Assembly (NCBI RefSeq): GCF_017161445.1
Contig: NZ_CP071060.1
Span: 1,302,001 to 1,366,000, forward strand
DNA: 64,000 nt
Source: Niveibacterium microcysteis
GTDB lineage: Bacteria; Pseudomonadota; Gammaproteobacteria; Burkholderiales; Rhodocyclaceae
Reading direction: 5' to 3'
Part shown: piece after piece, positions 42,990 to 54,218 of the stretch
Numbering within the stretch: the stretch's first letter is position 1
Layout of the letters: the number at the start of each line of letters is the position of its first letter
The notes under the pieces: model-generated
What the model was told of the DNA's origin: nothing
Databases searched by the model: none
The model's input: only the letters and a program-made list of their open reading frames with translations
Position numbers and translations under genes: made by a program

Positions 42990-45769
42990 ATGGCACTTGC
43001 ACTGAGACCCGGCTACCGGGCTCTGCTCCAGGCGTTCGGCACGACCGTCGCGTTCGGCATGCTTTTGCAGCCGGCGATTGCGGAAGAGCAAGTTCAGAAG
43101 ATCCAGGTCACTGGCTCGGCGATCAAGCGGATTGCGTCGGAAGGCGCGCTGCCGGTTCAGTCGATCTCTGCTGCTGAGATCAAGAAGACTGGCGCCACGA
43201 ACGTTGCGGAACTGATCCAGAACCTGCCGGCGATGCAGGGTTTCTCGAACGCGGCGTCTAACGTTGGCGCGGGCAGCGTCGGTTACTCGAGCGCGTCGGT
43301 GCACAACCTGGGCGACAGCCGCACGCTGGTGCTGCTCAACGGCAAGCGCCTCGCGACCTACGCTGGCCAGACCTTCATTGGCGGCAGCTCGGGCGTCAAC
43401 CTGAATACGATCCCGATCGCAGCGGTTGAGCGCGTCGAAGTGCTGACCGACGGTGCATCCGCCATCTACGGTACGGATGCTGTCGCTGGGGTGGTGAACT
43501 TCATCCTGAAATCGAACTACCAAGGTCTTGACGCGTCGGTCTCGTACAACGCGCCGGAAGCTGGTGGCGCAGAAGAGAAGCGTATCAGCGTCAGTGGTGG
43601 CTTCGGCGACCTCGAGCAAGATCGCTTCAATGTGTTCTGACCTATGCGCACACCGAGAACGATCCGTTGGCCGCTGCCGACCGCAAGAAGTTCGCTGTTC
43701 CGCCGAGCCAGGGCTATTACAAATTCACCGGCACCGATGGCGGGATCTACCGCCTGCGCCCGAGTTCGTCGCGCGGCAACCCCGCAAACGCCACGATTAC
43801 TTGGTATAACCCGAGTGCGGCGCCGGATGACCAATACATTACTCAGAGCTTCAATCCGGCCGTGAAGGCCGGGAGTCCATGTCCGGCGAAGCACGTCCTG
43901 AGTGGTTCGTCGTGCCGATATATTTACCCGTACGACCTCGAGATCTACCCGGAGCAGAAGCAGGACGCCTTTACCGGCTCGTTCCAGTTCAAGATCAATG
44001 AGAATCACACCCTGTTCGCAGACGCGCTTTATTCGAAGCACACGATGATTTCGAATATCGCACCTCCTCCGGGTGAGGTACCGCTGACGGTGGGCGATTC
44101 AATTTGGAATACCTACATTCAGCCTTATCTGCGGACGGTACCGGCCGGTTACGACATTGTTGACGCGGTGGCTCCGTGGCGGATTTCCGATGCCGGTCCT
44201 CGTCGTACGAAGGGCACGACAGAGGCCATCCACTTCTCTGGCGGTTCGAAGGGTGTTATCGCTGGATGGGACTATTCGGCTGCCTATACGCACTCGGAGA
44301 ACAAGTGGCAAGAGGAGCTGCTGTCTGGCTACCTGTACAACGATGATCTGAATGCGCTGATCACGTCGGGTGTGCTGAACCCCTTTGGTCCTCCGGGGTC
44401 GAACAAGGCGGCTCTCCAATCGGCTCTGGCTCAAGGCGTTTGGAAGAAGGGCACTGCCGTTCTTGACGCGGTTGAGTTGCGTGGCTCCAAGGAAATCGCA
44501 CAGTTGCCGGCGGGCGGCCTGATGCTCGGCGCCGGCCTTGATTGGAAGCGAGAAGCGGACAAGTACGAGCCGAGCGGTCTTGCTCAGGGCACCGATCGCG
44601 GAGGTCAATTCCCTGACTTCGCCACAGACGTGCCGTTCGATGTGTCGCGTGATTCCTATGGCCTGTTTGGTGAGCTGATTGCACCGGTTGTGAAGAACCT
44701 GGAGGTTAGCGGTGCGCTGCGCTACGACAACTACTCCGATGTTGGCGGTACGACCAACTACAAAGTAGGTGCTCGCTGGCAGGCGTTGAACAACCTATTG
44801 TTCCGTACAAGCTTCAATACGGGTTTCCGCGCGCCGCGTCCTGCTCAAACGCAGAACATCACCCAACTGTATGGCGTTACGGCGAATCCGTACGATTGCC
44901 CTTATAAGGACGCCCGCGCGGTGTATTGCAAGCCGCCCGGCACGCAATACCCGCTGTACACGGGTGGTTCCAGCGAGCTGAAGCCGGAAGAGTCGAAGCA
45001 GTTCTCGTTCGGCATTCGCTTTGAGCCGACGAGCTGGTCGAGTGTCGGTGCGGATTACTGGAACGTGTCGATCAAGAACACGTTTGGCACCATCTCAGAG
45101 GAAGAGGTTGCTGCCGATTACGAGGGGGCTTGGTCAAACGGGTCAATACGTTCGGATTTGTACGTCGATCCGCAGACCGGCAAGCCGATCCTCGCGTGGT
45201 ATACGCCGTTGAAGAACCTTGGCGAGCGTAAGGCACAAGGGGTCGATTACGACATCACCCTTGGGTCGCGCTACTCGTTCGGCCGCATTCTCTCCAGCTT
45301 CAAGGGCACGTGGATGTTGACCGACAAGCAGCAGACTACGATCGGCGGCGAGTACTACCAGATGGTCGGGATCTACAGCAACGTCCTGCGGCAAGTGGCC
45401 TTGCGTCACCAGTTCCAGTGGGCGAACACGCTGTCGATGGCCGATTGGGATCACCGTCTGACCATGAATTACAAGCATGGTTACTACGAATCGCGTGATG
45501 GCGAATCGACGGGTGATGTCTTCGTTGACGGTGGCGGTCTCACCAAGGCAACTTACAAGGTCAAGGAGTACGTGACCTTCGACTGGCAGACGACTTACCG
45601 CACGCCGGTCAAGGGGCTGGACGTCACGGGCGGCATTCTGAACATCTTCGATGCCAACCCGCCGTTCTCCCTGAATGCTGGTCTGGGTCAAGCTGTGGGT
45701 TACAACCCGCAAGTTGCTGATCCGCGCGGCCGTACCTACTACCTGCAAGCCGGTTACAAGTTCAAGTAA
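42990..45769 (+). pseudogene. TonB-dependent receptor with one frameshift
   Basis: Read as two frames: 42990-43640 (216 residues) and the remainder up to 45769 (about 710 residues). The first has a signal peptide, a TonB-box-like EEQVQKIQVTGSAIKRI and the plug domain (VAELIQNLPAMQGF, LVLLNGKRLATYAG, VEVLTDGASAIYGTDAVAGV). Joined at 43637, the second continues the plug-to-barrel transition (LTYAHTENDP) and forms the 22-strand barrel with the RTSFNTGFRAPRPAQ segment and final LQAGYKFK. One missing base in TTC-TGA would restore a single receptor of about 925 residues. The substrate is unknown; the downstream TonB system could power it. Confidence 0.88.
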
Positions 45770-45784
45770 TCGCGCCAGAGGGTC

Positions 45785-45816
45785 AGAAGAGAGCCCGAAA
45801 GGGCTCTCTTCTTTTT
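45785..45816 (+). terminator. terminator after the TonB-dependent receptor
   Basis: A 12-bp perfect stem AGAAGAGAGCCC-gaaa-GGGCTCTCTTCT followed by T4. Confidence 0.93.
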
Positions 45817-46237
45817 GTCGAGACGGTTTGTCGGCTATCAGCCCCAAACGGCACCCGCCGTTTTTTCGTACGCGCCCGTCGCGCAGAAGTAAGTCTTCGG
45901 TCGGCGTGGGCGCAAAACTAGAGCCTCGCGTGACGTAATCATCGACCGACACGCTGATTCTGGTTCCGGGTGTCTCTGCTGTTTGGTGCTGCCCAGTCTT
46001 TCAACCCGTCATCAGATCCATGTTCAAGCGACACTTCGGTGGGTGCTGCGAACGATTGCCCCACAAGGGCGGTAGTGAGCCGGCATACGCCATTCAGGAT
46101 CCAACACGATAAATGCAAGTCGCCAAGCTTGAATTCACTTTAGCCGTCACCTCTGCCGAGCGCGTGCGCGGCCGTGGCCGGCTGGCCGTCAGGGATTCAG
46201 CCGCTAGTCGATCTTTGCTTTCTTCCGAGGTTTGTTC
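45817..46237. other. 420-bp gap upstream of tonB
   Basis: No gene is supported. The region must contain the tonB promoter, but I cannot fix its boxes; a Fur-like site is not evident by eye. CGAGG lies before the tonB ATG. Confidence 0.4.
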
Positions 46238-46870
46238 ATGAGTTACGCCCAACCCGCTGCTGCAGGCCGCAGGACGGTTGGTCTCGTCGTCGTGGTCTTG
46301 TTTCACGCGATTCTCTTTTACGCACTCGTATCAGGCCTTGCTCGCAAGGTCGTCGAGGTCGTGAAGGCGCCGCTCGAAACGAAGATCATCGAAGAGGTCA
46401 AGCCGCCCGAGGATAAGCCGCCGCCCCCTCCACCGCCCAAGCTCGCTCCGCCACCGCCGGCCTTTATCCCGCCGCCTGAGGTGCGCGTGACGACCGCTAC
46501 GGCACCGTCCGACGCGACGATTTCGACTGTGACCCAGACGAAGCCGACCGAGCCGGTTCCGGTTGCTGCGCCGGCGCCGGTGGTCAAGCAGTCGAACGTT
46601 CGCCATACCGCTTCGTTTGTGAGTTGCGAGACGCCCGTGTATCCGCGTGGCGCCGCTGATGCCGGTGAGCACGGCACGACCCGTCTGGCCTTCCTGCTGG
46701 ACGTCACCGGCAAGCCGCTGGAAGGTCGTGTCGAGAATTCGAGCGGCTATCGCCGGCTCGACCAAGCTGCGCTCAACGCTTTCAAGAAGTGTGTGTACAA
46801 ACCGGCCATCGAAAACGGCCAAGCCGTACAGGCGTGGGTAGTCATCGATTTTGAATGGACCCTTGAGTAG
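46238..46870 (+). CDS. tonB: energy transducer TonB
   Basis: 210 residues from the ATG at 46238 (a TTG at 46232 would add two residues), with GAGG nine bases upstream. An N-terminal membrane anchor (TVGLVVVVLFHAILFYALVS) is followed by a proline-rich, Glu/Lys-bearing span (KPPPPPPPKLAPPPP, FIPPPEV) that crosses the periplasm, and a TonB C-terminal domain (TPVYPRGAADAGEHGTTRLA, FLLDVTGKPLEG). It passes proton-motive energy from ExbB/ExbD to outer-membrane receptors. First gene of the tonB-exbB-exbD-exbD run. Confidence 0.95.
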   Translation: MSYAQPAAAGRRTVGLVVVVLFHAILFYALVSGLARKVVEVVKAPLETKIIEEVKPPEDKPPPPPPPKLAPPPPAFIPPPEVRVTTATAPSDATISTVTQTKPTEPVPVAAPAPVVKQSNVRHTASFVSCETPVYPRGAADAGEHGTTRLAFLLDVTGKPLEGRVENSSGYRRLDQAALNAFKKCVYKPAIENGQAVQAWVVIDFEWTLE

Positions 46871-46923
46871 CGCAGGCGCTCGGTCCCTCTTGAACAGATC
46901 ATCAACGATTGGAACTAATACAA

Positions 46924-47691
46924 ATGAGCATTCACAAGATCACTCGCCGCGCGTCCGCTGCCCTTGGTGCCGCGCTGTTTTCCCTGATGTTCTTCGCGAC
47001 CGAAGCACTCGCCCAAGGCGAGAAGATCTCGGTTGAGAACCCCTATGGCCTTGGCGCTCTGTGGGCACAGGGTGACCTCGTCGCCCGCGGCACCCTGGTG
47101 ATCCTCGTCATCATGTCGATGGGCACGTGGTACATCGCTGTCGTCAAGCTGATCGAACAAGGCAAGATCTTCAAGCAGGCCAAGGAAGCCCAGGAAAAGT
47201 TCTGGGGCGCTCCGTCGGTTGAGGCGGGCATCAAGGAGCTGAATGAAGACAGCGCCTTCCGTTACATCGCCGAAGAGGGCAACAAGGCTGCTCACCATCA
47301 CGGCAATTCGCTGACCGCCTCGGTTGATCTGAACTCCTGGATCGCCATGTCGCTGCAGCGCGCGAACGACACGATTCACGGCCGTCTGCAAGGTGGTCTG
47401 GCCTTCCTCGCGACCGTGGGTTCGACTGCACCGTTCGTTGGTCTGTTCGGTACTGTGTGGGGCATCCTGCATGCGCTGACTGCGATCGGTGTTGCCGGTC
47501 AGGCTTCGATCGACAAGGTTGCCGGCCCGGTCGGTGAGGCGCTGATCATGACGGCGATCGGTCTGGCTGTGGCCGTTCCGGCGGTGCTTGGTTACAACTG
47601 GCTGGTTCGCCGCAACAAGGCAGCTTCCGACTACGTCCGTCAGTTCAGCGGCGAGCTGCACATGGTGCTGCTCGGCGGCAAGAAGGGCTAA
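46924..47691 (+). CDS. exbB: ExbB/TolQ-family proton channel protein
   Basis: 255 residues from the ATG at 46924. The N-terminal segment (LGAALFSLMFFATEALAQ) looks like a signal peptide, as in other ExbB proteins with a long leader. Three spans follow: LVILVIMSMGTWYIAVVKLI, LAFLATVGSTAPFVGLFGTV and ALIMTAIGLAVAVPAVLGYN. The motif STAPFVGLFGTVWGI and the late AVPAVLGYN are family landmarks. It forms the pentameric scaffold around ExbD. Confidence 0.94.
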   Translation: MSIHKITRRASAALGAALFSLMFFATEALAQGEKISVENPYGLGALWAQGDLVARGTLVILVIMSMGTWYIAVVKLIEQGKIFKQAKEAQEKFWGAPSVEAGIKELNEDSAFRYIAEEGNKAAHHHGNSLTASVDLNSWIAMSLQRANDTIHGRLQGGLAFLATVGSTAPFVGLFGTVWGILHALTAIGVAGQASIDKVAGPVGEALIMTAIGLAVAVPAVLGYNWLVRRNKAASDYVRQFSGELHMVLLGGKKG

Positions 47692-47694
47692 GAA

Positions 47695-48132
47695 ATGGGC
47701 ATGTCCGTCCCTTCGTCGGGCGGCGACGAAGACGAGGTCGTATCGGCGATCAACACGACTCCGCTCGTGGACGTGATGCTGGTTTTGCTGATCATCTTCC
47801 TGATCACGATTCCGGTTGTCACGCAGTCGATCCAGCTCGAGCTGCCGCAAGAAAAGAACCTGCCGACGCAGACCAAGCCGGAAAACATCGTCATCTCGGT
47901 CAACAAGGATGGCGAGACGTTCTGGAACATGCAGTCGGTGCCTGACAACAACGCGCTGGTCGAGAAGCTCAAGACCGTGGCGGTGATGGACCCTCAGCCG
48001 GAAGTGCATATCCGCGGCGATGCTGGCGCGCGCTATGAGTTCGTCGGTAAGGTGGTCGTTGCCTGTCAGCGCGCGGGTATCGTCAAGGTTGGCTTCATCA
48101 CCGAGCCGCCAGCTGGCGATGTCGTTCGCTGA
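47695..48132 (+). CDS. exbD: ExbD/TolR-family protein 1
   Basis: 145 residues. The single N-terminal span contains the proton-carrying Asp: AINTTPLVDVMLVLLIIFLI. The periplasmic domain follows (LPQEKNLPTQTKPENIVISV, EVHIRGDAGARYEFVGKVV) and ends with VKVGFITEP. It starts 3 bp after exbB. Confidence 0.94.
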   Translation: MGMSVPSSGGDEDEVVSAINTTPLVDVMLVLLIIFLITIPVVTQSIQLELPQEKNLPTQTKPENIVISVNKDGETFWNMQSVPDNNALVEKLKTVAVMDPQPEVHIRGDAGARYEFVGKVVVACQRAGIVKVGFITEPPAGDVVR

Positions 48133-48149
48133 ACGGATAGGAGAACGAC

Positions 48150-48581
48150 ATGGGAATGAATGTTGGTACTGGCGGTGGTTCGGGTGATCCGGATGTGATC
48201 GTCGACGTCAACACCACGCCGCTGATCGACGTGATGTTGGTGTTGCTGATCATGTTGATCATCACGATCCCGATCCAGACGCATGCGACCAAGCTGAACA
48301 TGCCGGTCAACGCACCGCCGCCCACCGCGGCGGAGCCGCCGGTGATCTACCGGATCGATGTCGATTTCGACGGCACCATCCTGCTCAATGGCGAAGTAGT
48401 CCCTGACCGCGCAGCCCTCGAGCAGAAGCTGGAGCAGATCGCAGCGATGCCGGTGCAGCCGGAAGTGCATCTTCGCCCCCACAAGCTCGTGAAATACGAC
48501 AAGGTGGCGATGGTGATGGCATCGGCACAGCGTATCGGGGTCAAGAAGATCGGCCTCGTGGGTGCTGAGCAGTTCATGTAA
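48150..48581 (+). CDS. exbD2: ExbD/TolR-family protein 2
   Basis: 143 residues. Similar to the previous gene but clearly distinct: DVNTTPLIDVMLVLLIMLII with the Asp, then VNAPPPTAAEPPVIYRIDVD and VHLRPHKLVKYDKVAMVMAS. Tandem ExbD proteins beside ExbB and TonB are known from Xanthomonas. Both keep the essential Asp. The AGGAG ribosome site overlaps the region after exbD1. Confidence 0.93.
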   Translation: MGMNVGTGGGSGDPDVIVDVNTTPLIDVMLVLLIMLIITIPIQTHATKLNMPVNAPPPTAAEPPVIYRIDVDFDGTILLNGEVVPDRAALEQKLEQIAAMPVQPEVHLRPHKLVKYDKVAMVMASAQRIGVKKIGLVGAEQFM

Positions 48582-48650
48582 GTACCGTGTGGCGCGGTGG
48601 GAGCAGTCCCATCGCGCCCTTACTTTTTGCGTAATACGGCAGGGACACGA

Positions 48651-49877
48651 ATGATCAAGGGATATCTGGCTGCTGCAATGCTTGTCGGGCTTGTTGGTGC
48701 CGCGATGCCAACCGTCTCGATGGCGGAGGAGGGTGCTAAGGCGACCGCCGTGCGCTCGGAAGTCGGCAAGCCGATCCAGGCTGCACTTGACCTGATCAAG
48801 GCAAAGAAAACGAAAGAGGCGCTCGCCAAGGTGCGAGATGCCGAAGCGGTAAAGGACCGTACCCCGTACGAGATCTATCTCACCGAACGTGTCAAAGCAC
48901 AGGCATACGCCAGCGCGGGTGACGCCATGGCGGCTGCGCGCGCCTTCGAGTCCGCTGCTGCACTTCCGGGGGCTCCGGCTGCCGAGCGCACGACGCTTCT
49001 GAGTGCCGCTGCAGGGCAGTACTACAGTGGGCGCGACTATGCGAAAGCCGCCGCGATCTCTGGCCGCTACCTGAAGGACGGCGGCACCGACGCGACGATG
49101 CGCACGATTTACGTGCAGTCGCTCTACCTCTCCGGTGACTTCGCTGGCACGGCCAAGGCGCTGAGCGCCGAGTTGCAGGGCCAGAAGAAGCCAAGCGAAG
49201 AGCAGCTGCAGATGCTCGCTCAAGCCTACCTGAAGCTGAACGACCAGACGTCGTACAGCAAGACGGTTGAGCGGCTGCTCTCCAACTACCCGAAGAAGGA
49301 GTATTGGCAGTCAGTCATCTACGCGGTCAAGCAGCAGCCCGGCATGAGCGATCGTCTCGCGCTGGATCTGTCGCGCTTGCTGCGCGCGACCGGCACGCTG
49401 CGTACCTCCGCTGAGTACGAGGATGCCGTTGCGCTGGCGCTTCAGCAGGGCTACCCGATCGAAGCCAAGAAGGCCTACGACGAGGGCATGGCAGCGAAGA
49501 TCATGGGGCAGGGGAGCGATGCCGATCGTCATCGCCGCCTCGGCGACATGACCAACAAGCAACTGGCCGAGGACAAGCAGGCACTTGGCACCCAAGACGC
49601 GCAGGCCGTTGCCGCCAAGGATGGCAATGCTCAGGTGAACCTGGGCTACAACTATGTTCTTCATGGCCAGGCTGACAAGGGGCTGGAGATGATGGAGGCT
49701 GGCATCAAGAAGGGCGGCCTGAAGCGCCCGGAGGATGCCAAGCTGCGCCTCGGCTATGCCTACTACGTTGCCGGCAAACGCGCAAAGGCGATCCAGGTCA
49801 TGAAGACGGTGACTGGCACCGATGGTGCTGCGACCCTGGCTGGGCTGTGGAGTATCTACCTCTCGCAATCGAACTAA
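48651..49877 (+). CDS. secreted TPR-rich protein
   Basis: 408 residues from the ATG at 48651; the frame is open from 48597. A signal peptide (LAAAMLVGLVGAAMPTVSMA) is followed by helical repeats: QAALDLIKAKKTKEALAKVR, KAQAYASAGDAMAAARAFE, LLSAAAGQYYSGRDYAKAAA, YVQSLYLSGDFAGTAKALSA, then a final TPR-like KLRLGYAYYVAGKRAKAIQV. Periplasmic. It lies 69 bp after exbD2 and before a terminator, so it belongs to the tonB-exb transcription unit by position. Its role is unknown; a scaffold for the receptor complex is possible. Confidence 0.88.
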   Translation: MIKGYLAAAMLVGLVGAAMPTVSMAEEGAKATAVRSEVGKPIQAALDLIKAKKTKEALAKVRDAEAVKDRTPYEIYLTERVKAQAYASAGDAMAAARAFESAAALPGAPAAERTTLLSAAAGQYYSGRDYAKAAAISGRYLKDGGTDATMRTIYVQSLYLSGDFAGTAKALSAELQGQKKPSEEQLQMLAQAYLKLNDQTSYSKTVERLLSNYPKKEYWQSVIYAVKQQPGMSDRLALDLSRLLRATGTLRTSAEYEDAVALALQQGYPIEAKKAYDEGMAAKIMGQGSDADRHRRLGDMTNKQLAEDKQALGTQDAQAVAAKDGNAQVNLGYNYVLHGQADKGLEMMEAGIKKGGLKRPEDAKLRLGYAYYVAGKRAKAIQVMKTVTGTDGAATLAGLWSIYLSQSN

Positions 49878-49917
49878 GCGCTTTGCGTCTGTCGTGACGC
49901 AGCCGTTTCGGTTTGGC

Positions 49918-49955
49918 AACGAGGATTGCGGGCGACTGCAATCCTCGTTTGCTTT
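49918..49955 (+). terminator. terminator after the TPR gene
   Basis: AACGAGGATTGC (49918-49929) and GCAATCCTCGTT (49938-49949) with an 8-base loop, followed by TGCTTTTG. Probably the end of the tonB-exb unit. Confidence 0.75.
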
Positions 49956-49994
49956 TGCGCGGCAGCCCGTGCCGCTCACGGTATAGTTCGCCCT

Positions 49995-51614
49995 ATGGCA
50001 CAAGACCCCCTCAAGATCGCAGTCGCGCAACTCAACTGTGTTGTCGGCGATATCGACGGAAACCTCGAAAAGATCCGCCAGGCCGCCCGCCGTGCGCGAA
50101 AGGCCGGTGCGCATGTACTTGTTACCCCGGAGCTGAGCCTGTGTGGCTACCCGCCGGAGGATCTGCTGCTTCGTCCCGACTTCTATCGCAGCTGCGACCG
50201 TGCAATGGCTTCGCTGGCCATGGAGAGCGATGATCTCGCGATCGTCGTCGGTCATCCCCTGCAGGAAGGAGATCGCCGCTTCAACGCCGCATCTGTGCTA
50301 TCTGGAGGTCGCGTGCTCGCGACCTACCGCAAGCTGCGCCTTCCGAACTACGAAGTCTTCGATGAAGAGCGGTATTTCGATGCCGGCACCGACGCTTGTG
50401 TGTTTGAGCATCGGGGCGTGCGTATCGGCCTGAACATCTGCGCCGATGTATGGGAAGCCGGTGCTGCGGAAGCGTCGCGGGCTGCGGGCGCCGAGTTGCT
50501 GGTTGCGATCAACGCGTCGCCGTATCACATGGACAAGCTCCAGGTCCGCCATGAGGTGTTGCGTGATCGTGTGGGTGATACCGGTATCCCGGTCGTCTAC
50601 TGCAACCTTGTGGGTGGCCAGGACGAGCTTGTGTTCGATGGCGCGTCGTTTGCGCTCGCACGCAACGGCGGCTTGCGCTATCAGGGGCCCTCGTTCGAAG
50701 AGAGCCTTGATTTCGTCTCGTATTGCGACAGTGACCTCGTCAGCGACCGCGTCACCGCGCCGCGCACGATCGAGGAGGACGTCTGGTCGGCACTGGTCAT
50801 GGGCGTGCGGGACTACATTGGCAAGAACGGCTTTCCGGGCGTTCTGTTGGGGCTATCGGGCGGCATCGATTCAGCACTGACCTTGTGTGTTGCAGTCGAC
50901 GCGCTGGGGGCAGACCGGGTGCGCGCGGTGATGATGCCGTCGCCCTATACCGCACAGATGAGCCTCGACGACTCCCGCCTGCTGGTGCAGCGTTTGGGTG
51001 TGCGTTACGACGAGATCGCGATTGCGCCCGCGATGGCGACCTTCGATCAGATCCTGTCGCCGATGTTTGCCGGGCTCAAGGCCGACACCACAGAAGAGAA
51101 CCTTCAGGCGCGCATCCGCGGCATGTTGCTGATGGCGCTGTCGAACAAGACCGGCTCTCTGGTGCTGACGACCGGCAACAAATCCGAGATGGCGGTGGGT
51201 TACGCTACGCTGTACGGCGATATGGCCGGTGGTTTTGCGGTCATCAAGGATATCTTCAAGACCTTTGTTTATCGTCTGGCGCGCTGGCGTAACCGAGACG
51301 GTGAGCTGATCCCCGACAACATCATCACCCGCCCGCCGTCGGCCGAACTCAAGCCTGACCAGACCGACCAGGACACACTGCCCGAATACGAGGTGCTCGA
51401 CGCGATCATCGAGGCCTACATGGAGCGCGACGAGAGCCCGCGTGAGATCATCGACGCTGGCTACGCTGAGACGGATGTTCGCCGTGTGGTGGGGATGCTC
51501 AAGCGGAATGAGTACAAACGGCGCCAGTCGCCAGTCGGGATACGCGTCACCCGGCGCGGTTTCGGCAAGGATTGGCGTTACCCAATCACGGCGCGGTACC
51601 AGGACGAGTTTTGA
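49995..51614 (+). CDS. nadE: glutamine-dependent NAD+ synthetase
   Basis: 539 residues from the ATG at 49995. It amidates nicotinic acid adenine dinucleotide. The N-terminal carbon-nitrogen hydrolase domain (to about 270) has Glu in VLVTPELSLCGYPPEDLLLR, Lys in ATYRKLRLPNYEVFDEER, and the nucleophile Cys in IGLNICADVWEAGAAE; it supplies ammonia from glutamine. The C-terminal synthetase has LLGLSGGIDSALTLCVAVDA for ATP and TTGNKSEMAVGYATLYGDMA. A shorter NAD synthetase lacking the amidase is thus not needed. Confidence 0.96.
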   Translation: MAQDPLKIAVAQLNCVVGDIDGNLEKIRQAARRARKAGAHVLVTPELSLCGYPPEDLLLRPDFYRSCDRAMASLAMESDDLAIVVGHPLQEGDRRFNAASVLSGGRVLATYRKLRLPNYEVFDEERYFDAGTDACVFEHRGVRIGLNICADVWEAGAAEASRAAGAELLVAINASPYHMDKLQVRHEVLRDRVGDTGIPVVYCNLVGGQDELVFDGASFALARNGGLRYQGPSFEESLDFVSYCDSDLVSDRVTAPRTIEEDVWSALVMGVRDYIGKNGFPGVLLGLSGGIDSALTLCVAVDALGADRVRAVMMPSPYTAQMSLDDSRLLVQRLGVRYDEIAIAPAMATFDQILSPMFAGLKADTTEENLQARIRGMLLMALSNKTGSLVLTTGNKSEMAVGYATLYGDMAGGFAVIKDIFKTFVYRLARWRNRDGELIPDNIITRPPSAELKPDQTDQDTLPEYEVLDAIIEAYMERDESPREIIDAGYAETDVRRVVGMLKRNEYKRRQSPVGIRVTRRGFGKDWRYPITARYQDEF

Positions 51615-51977
<363 letters not shown>

Positions 51978-52000
51978 GCTGCTCGCTGAGTCAGCGCCGG

Positions 52001-52028
52001 AAAGGCCGCCCTTGGGCGGCCTTTTTGT
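52001..52028 (+). terminator. terminator after glnB
   Basis: AAAGGCCGCC-cttg-GGCGGCCTTTTT, a compact GC-rich hairpin with T5. It also faces the Smr gene, which converges. Confidence 0.92.
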
Positions 52029-52055
52029 TGCTGCCCTTCTGCGTTGCTCTGGCTG

Positions 52056-53042
52056 TCAGGTTGGAGTGCGCGGGGCGCGCAACAGAACCAGCAGAGCCCC
52101 ATCGCCGCCGTCATGCGGCTTTGCTTGGCAGAAGGCGAGTATCTCTTCGCGCTGTGCAAGCCAGTTGCGCGAGAGCTGCTTGAGCACGCCAATGCGCCCT
52201 GGCGAGCCCAGCCCCTTGCCGTGAATCACCCGCACGCATCGCTCGCCCCGCGTCAGTCGCAGGGCAAGAAACTGGGCTAGCGACAGCCTCGCCTCGTCGC
52301 GATCCATGCCGTGAAGATCCAGCTCGGCCTGTACCACCCAGCGGCCGCGGCGTAAGTCTGTAAGGACCCTGCGCGGGATGCCGGGGCGCAGGAAGGCTGC
52401 TTCGTCGCCAATATCCAGGCGATCCTCAAAGCTCATCGGCGCCACGATGCTATCGGTCAGCACCTGTTGTTCGTCCGCCTCGCGCTGCCGAGGTTGCGGT
52501 GCGGGCGCGGGTGGCGTCAGGTGAAGCCGGCCGGATTCGCGCAGCGGCGCTGCTGGGCCCACTGCGTGGCGGAACAGCGCGGCCGGGTCGTGCGGGTTTT
52601 CGGCGCGATCGAGCCACGCGCCCATCGTGTCGGCACTGGCTTCATGCGCTGGATGCGGGTTTGGCGCGCGCCGCCCCATCTTGTCCGGATCAACGCGGCC
52701 GTCCTTTCGCAGCGCGACGACGTCGTGCATCGCGTCATGGAACGAGGCGAACTCGTCACGCGGCGTGTTGGGCGTCGGTTCTGCCGACGTTTCGACTTCC
52801 GCCACCTTCGGGCGTGGCAAAGGGGCCGGCTTTGGGCGCGACAATTCGGCCATGTTTGCCGCGGGCAAGGGTTGGGTGCCCCGCATTGCCGCAGCGAAGT
52901 CGATCTCTTCCGTGTCGCGCGCGGCCTCGCGCAACGCGCGCGGGGATTCCGTCGGGCGCGGTGTCGCGGCTGGCAACTTGTTGCGCAGCGCCCGCAGCGC
53001 ATCAAAGTGCTGCGGCGCGGGCGGTGCGTTGCGCTTGCTCAT
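52056..53042 (-). CDS. Smr-domain protein with extended N-terminal region
   Basis: 328 residues. The C-terminal Smr domain is clear: VVQAELDLHGMDRDEARLSL, RCVRVIHGKGLGSPGRIGVL and FCQAKPHDGGDGALLVLLR, with LDLHG and HGKG motifs. Beta-proteobacterial relatives are about 190-210 residues. Here the N-terminal part is longer and holds two similar segments, FHDAMHDVVALRKDGRV and FRHAVGPAAPLRESGRL, each followed by a proline-rich stretch, which suggests an internal duplication. Smr domains are nucleases involved in ribosome rescue or DNA processing in characterised members. It lies 39 bp downstream of trxB. Confidence 0.9.
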   Translation of the reverse strand: MSKRNAPPAPQHFDALRALRNKLPAATPRPTESPRALREAARDTEEIDFAAAMRGTQPLPAANMAELSRPKPAPLPRPKVAEVETSAEPTPNTPRDEFASFHDAMHDVVALRKDGRVDPDKMGRRAPNPHPAHEASADTMGAWLDRAENPHDPAALFRHAVGPAAPLRESGRLHLTPPAPAPQPRQREADEQQVLTDSIVAPMSFEDRLDIGDEAAFLRPGIPRRVLTDLRRGRWVVQAELDLHGMDRDEARLSLAQFLALRLTRGERCVRVIHGKGLGSPGRIGVLKQLSRNWLAQREEILAFCQAKPHDGGDGALLVLLRAPRTPT

Positions 53043-53081
53043 GGGCTATGCCTGTCGCGGCCGGGCTGAACGTGAGGTCGA

Positions 53082-54077
<996 letters not shown>

Positions 54078-54218
54078 TTATAGCCGAGCGGGTGACTCTC
54101 GGCCCCGTGGTCCGGTTGGCATATTCCTTGTGCCATAATCCGCGGGCTAAACGCTGCTGCCGTGTGCCCCGCGCGGCAGAGACGCTACACGCGCAAGCTT
54201 CGCGATCCGGAGAACGTC

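Noticed and set aside
43630..43645. Programmed frameshifting in the receptor gene
   Set aside because: There is no slippery heptamer or downstream structure evident at TGTGTTCTGACC; a simple base loss explains it.
46915..48009. 364-codon minus-strand frame across exbB and exbD
   Set aside because: Antisense of well-supported genes, His/Arg/Asp-rich composition typical of shadow frames, no ribosome site.
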